Below are positions 6,437 through 8,393 of a stretch of 8,393 nucleotides of DNA, piece after piece. The stretch is from assembly GCA_011523115.1 (NCBI GenBank), contig WTHO01000056.1, positions 1,409 to 9,801 on the forward strand. Reading direction: 5' to 3'. This DNA is from Halieaceae bacterium (lineage in GTDB: Bacteria > Pseudomonadota > Gammaproteobacteria > Pseudomonadales > Halieaceae). Position numbers and translations under genes: made by a program. The notes beneath the pieces were generated by a model. It saw nothing but the letters and a program-made list of their open reading frames with translations, ran no database searches and had not been told where the DNA came from. Positions within the stretch are counted from its first letter, which is position 1. Every line of letters begins with the position of its first letter.

Positions 6437-7303
6437 GTGACTGAGGAAGCCATGACAGAAGAACAGGACATTGTCCTGTACGAGGCGCGGGAGGGGGTTG
6501 CGTGGATCACGATGAACCGGCCCCAGTACCACAACGCCCAAAACGGCAAGATGACCTATCTGCTCGATGATGCCTTTAAAAAAGCCGTTGCCGACGATGA
6601 GGTGAAGGTGATTGTCCTGCGCGGTGAAGGCAAGCACTTCTCAGCCGGTCACGACATTGGCACTCCCGGCCGTGATGTGCATCTGAGTCAGGATCGCGTG
6701 ACCATGTGGTACGACCACGCGGACAAGGAAGGCGGTGAATTCCTGTATGTGCGTGAGGCTGAGGCGTATCTCGGCATGTGTCGCCGCTGGCGCGAAATCC
6801 CCAAGCCGACCATCGCTGCGGTGCAAGGCGCCTGCATCGCCGGCGGTCTTATGCTCGCATGGGTCTGCGATTTGATCGTGGCGACGGACGACGCCTATTT
6901 CTCCGACCCCGTTGTGCGCATGGGTATCCCCGGTGTTGAGTATTTTGCTCACCCCTACGAGTTGAATCCCCGCATCGCCAAGGAATTTCTCTTCACCGGT
7001 AACAAGATGGGCGCCGAGCGGGCCTATCAAATGGGGATGGTGAATCAGATCAGCACCCGTGACACCTTGATGGCGGATGTTGAGGCGCTGGCGATGAAGA
7101 TCGCTGCGATGCCGCGGCTTGGCCTGGCGCTGACCAAGCAGGCCATCAACAACGTCGAGGAGTTGCAGGGCAAGCGGTCTGCGATGGAGGCGGCTTTCGC
7201 CTGGCATCACTTCACCCACGTGCACAACGATCTGACCACCGGCAACAAGCTCGGTGGTATGGACGCCAAATCCATGGCGAAGGCCAACAAGGAAGACAGC
7301 TGA
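6437..7303 (+). CDS. Crotonase-family (enoyl-CoA hydratase/isomerase-like) protein of steroid ring degradation
   Basis: The 288-residue protein (GTG start; 283 from the ATG at 6452) has the crotonase fold: WITMNRP (23-29), the first oxyanion-hole motif HFSAGHDI (67-74), the second GACIAGG (131-137), CDLIVA (144-149), and the C-terminal region with ALTKQAINNV (231-240). The position equal to Glu144 of rat enoyl-CoA hydratase is Met139, and the Glu164 position is Val159, in FSDPVVRMGIPG. Ordinary hydration chemistry is therefore doubtful. A long insert (about 75-112, aromatic and charged) follows the first oxyanion motif, making it larger than EchA20 (about 247 residues), the ring-D hydrolase next to ipdAB in mycobacteria. 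By position it could fill the EchA20/ScdN role or act in side-chain beta-oxidation. I do not recognise it well enough to give a symbol. The acyl-CoA dehydrogenase starts 3 nt downstream. Confidence 0.85.
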   Translation: MTEEAMTEEQDIVLYEAREGVAWITMNRPQYHNAQNGKMTYLLDDAFKKAVADDEVKVIVLRGEGKHFSAGHDIGTPGRDVHLSQDRVTMWYDHADKEGGEFLYVREAEAYLGMCRRWREIPKPTIAAVQGACIAGGLMLAWVCDLIVATDDAYFSDPVVRMGIPGVEYFAHPYELNPRIAKEFLFTGNKMGAERAYQMGMVNQISTRDTLMADVEALAMKIAAMPRLGLALTKQAINNVEELQGKRSAMEAAFAWHHFTHVHNDLTTGNKLGGMDAKSMAKANKEDS

Positions 7304-7306
7304 CTT

Positions 7307-8393
7307 ATGGACCTGAGCTACACCCCGGAGCAGGAGGCTTTTCGCGCCGAGGTGCGCGAATGGCTAGCGGAGCACGTCCCCGCCAAGCCGCTGGCTTCCT
7401 TTGATACCGAGGCGGGCTTCGCCGCCCATCGGGAGTGGGAGCGCACCCTGGCAGCCGGTAACTGGGGGATGGTGACCTGGCCGGAGGCCTTCGGCGGTAG
7501 AGGGTGCGATCTCATTCAATGGCTCATCTTCGAGGAAGAGTATTACCGGGCGGGGGCACCCGGGCGGGTCAATCAGAATGGCATCTTCCTGCTGGGCCCC
7601 ACGTTGATGGAGTATGGCTCCGAAGAGCAGAAAGCGCGGTTTTTGCCGGCCATGGCTTCTGGTGAGGAGATCTGGGCGCAAGGTTGGTCCGAACCCAACG
7701 CGGGCTCGGACATGGCGGCGATACGATGTCGCGCTGATCGTGACGGCGACGCCTATGTGATCAATGGCCAGAAGATCTGGTCTACACGGGCCGTCTATGC
7801 GGACTGGGTGTTTGGTCTGTTCCGCACTGACCCGGACTCGGAACGGCACCATGGTCTATCCAAGATTCTGGTACCGCTGGATGCCGAGGGCATCACAGTC
7901 AGGCCGATTGAGCAGCTGAACGGACTGCCGGGTTTCGCGGAAATTTTCTTCGATGATGTGCGGGTACCGGCCTTCAATTTACTGGGTGAGGAAGGTGCCG
8001 GTTGGCAAATCGCCATGGCCACGGCGGGTTTTGAGCGTGGGCTGATGCTGAGAAGCCCGGCGCGATTCCAGCAGGCGACCCGTCGGTTGGTCAGTCTCTA
8101 TCGTGAGCACAGCACGGATATTCTCGACCCATCGGTAGAGGATGACGTGGTGCGGTGTTACATGGACGCCGAGGCCTACGCGCTGTCCACTTACCAGACC
8201 GCATCGCGACTGGTGAAGGGCGGCAGCATTGGTCCCGAGGCGAGCTGTAACAAGATTTTCTGGTCCGAGCTGGATCTGCGTATCCACGATACGGCCATGC
8301 GTATTCTGGGCCCCCGGGGAGAGATTGAACCCGAAACGCCCGCGCTGGCGGACGAGTTGGGCACTTGGCTCGACGGCTTTCTGTTTGCGCAGT
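7307..8393 (+). CDS. Acyl-CoA dehydrogenase, FadE30-like, C-terminus cut by window edge
   Basis: This FAD-dependent acyl-CoA dehydrogenase introduces an alpha,beta double bond in a CoA thioester. In the HIP pathway FadE30 does this on the 5-hydroxy HIP-CoA propionyl chain. I translated 362 residues from the ATG at 7307 to the right edge, with no stop. The family is about 385-395 residues, so roughly 25-30 are missing, including the C-terminal GGSNEIQRNI-type motif. Seen are the N-terminal helical domain beginning YTPEQEAFRAEVREWL (5-20), WPEAFGGRG (58-66), the flavin motif GWSEPNAGSD (126-135), INGQKIWST (152-160), and Glu243 in FERG, a candidate catalytic base as in isovaleryl-CoA-type enzymes. 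GGAAG at 7291-7295 precedes the start. Its place after ipdAB fits FadE30, but other steroid FadE proteins (FadE31-33) cannot be excluded, so no symbol is given. Confidence 0.9.
   Translation, partial: MDLSYTPEQEAFRAEVREWLAEHVPAKPLASFDTEAGFAAHREWERTLAAGNWGMVTWPEAFGGRGCDLIQWLIFEEEYYRAGAPGRVNQNGIFLLGPTLMEYGSEEQKARFLPAMASGEEIWAQGWSEPNAGSDMAAIRCRADRDGDAYVINGQKIWSTRAVYADWVFGLFRTDPDSERHHGLSKILVPLDAEGITVRPIEQLNGLPGFAEIFFDDVRVPAFNLLGEEGAGWQIAMATAGFERGLMLRSPARFQQATRRLVSLYREHSTDILDPSVEDDVVRCYMDAEAYALSTYQTASRLVKGGSIGPEASCNKIFWSELDLRIHDTAMRILGPRGEIEPETPALADELGTWLDGFLFAQ

Noticed and set aside
1..8393. Search for tRNA, rRNA, CRISPR, insertion sequence ends or phage genes
   Set aside because: The window is filled by eight metabolic genes with short gaps; no repeats, RNA-like or transposase sequences were seen.

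Overview
The window is almost entirely coding and holds one coherent pathway: the lower part of bacterial 9,10-seco steroid (cholesterol, testosterone or bile acid) degradation. It covers the steps from the phenolic A-ring intermediate 3-HSA to opening of the last steroid rings. The base composition is moderately GC-rich by eye. Genes are tightly packed, with Shine-Dalgarno-type ribosome sites and several GTG starts. Together with the mixture of mycobacterial-type Hsa/Ipd proteins, this suggests an aerobic proteobacterium. A marine steroid-degrading gammaproteobacterium is my best guess, but taxonomy cannot be fixed from this sequence.

Layout: two gene sets diverge from a short control region between about 4594 and 4733. 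Leftward (minus strand) run fadD3, hsaC, a 117-bp gap containing a perfect palindrome, hsaA, and hsaD, which is cut by the left edge. Rightward (plus strand) run ipdA, ipdB, a crotonase-family gene, and an acyl-CoA dehydrogenase, which is cut by the right edge. Plus-strand spacings are 9, 14 and 3 nt, so these four genes look like a single operon. hsaA and hsaD overlap by one base (TGATG).

How the genes work together (family knowledge applied to the sequence): HsaA hydroxylates 3-HSA to the catechol 3,4-DHSA. HsaC cleaves the catechol ring by meta cleavage. HsaD hydrolyses the C-C bond to release the two-ring propionate HIP. FadD3 activates HIP as HIP-CoA. The rightward genes continue on the CoA ester: an acyl-CoA dehydrogenase and a crotonase modify the side chain or rings, and IpdAB hydrolytically opens ring C. 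In actinobacteria the Hsa genes and the HIP genes sit in two separately controlled regulons (KstR and KstR2); here they share one locus and one divergent control region. Genes not seen in the window but needed by the pathway include the HsaA flavin reductase (HsaB), IpdC, IpdF, a thiolase and a regulator.

I found no RNA genes, mobile elements, CRISPR arrays or phage genes, and no clearly undescribed system. The most interesting points are a crotonase that lacks both canonical catalytic glutamates, a KstR-core-like palindrome before hsaA, and uncertainty over the fadD3 start.
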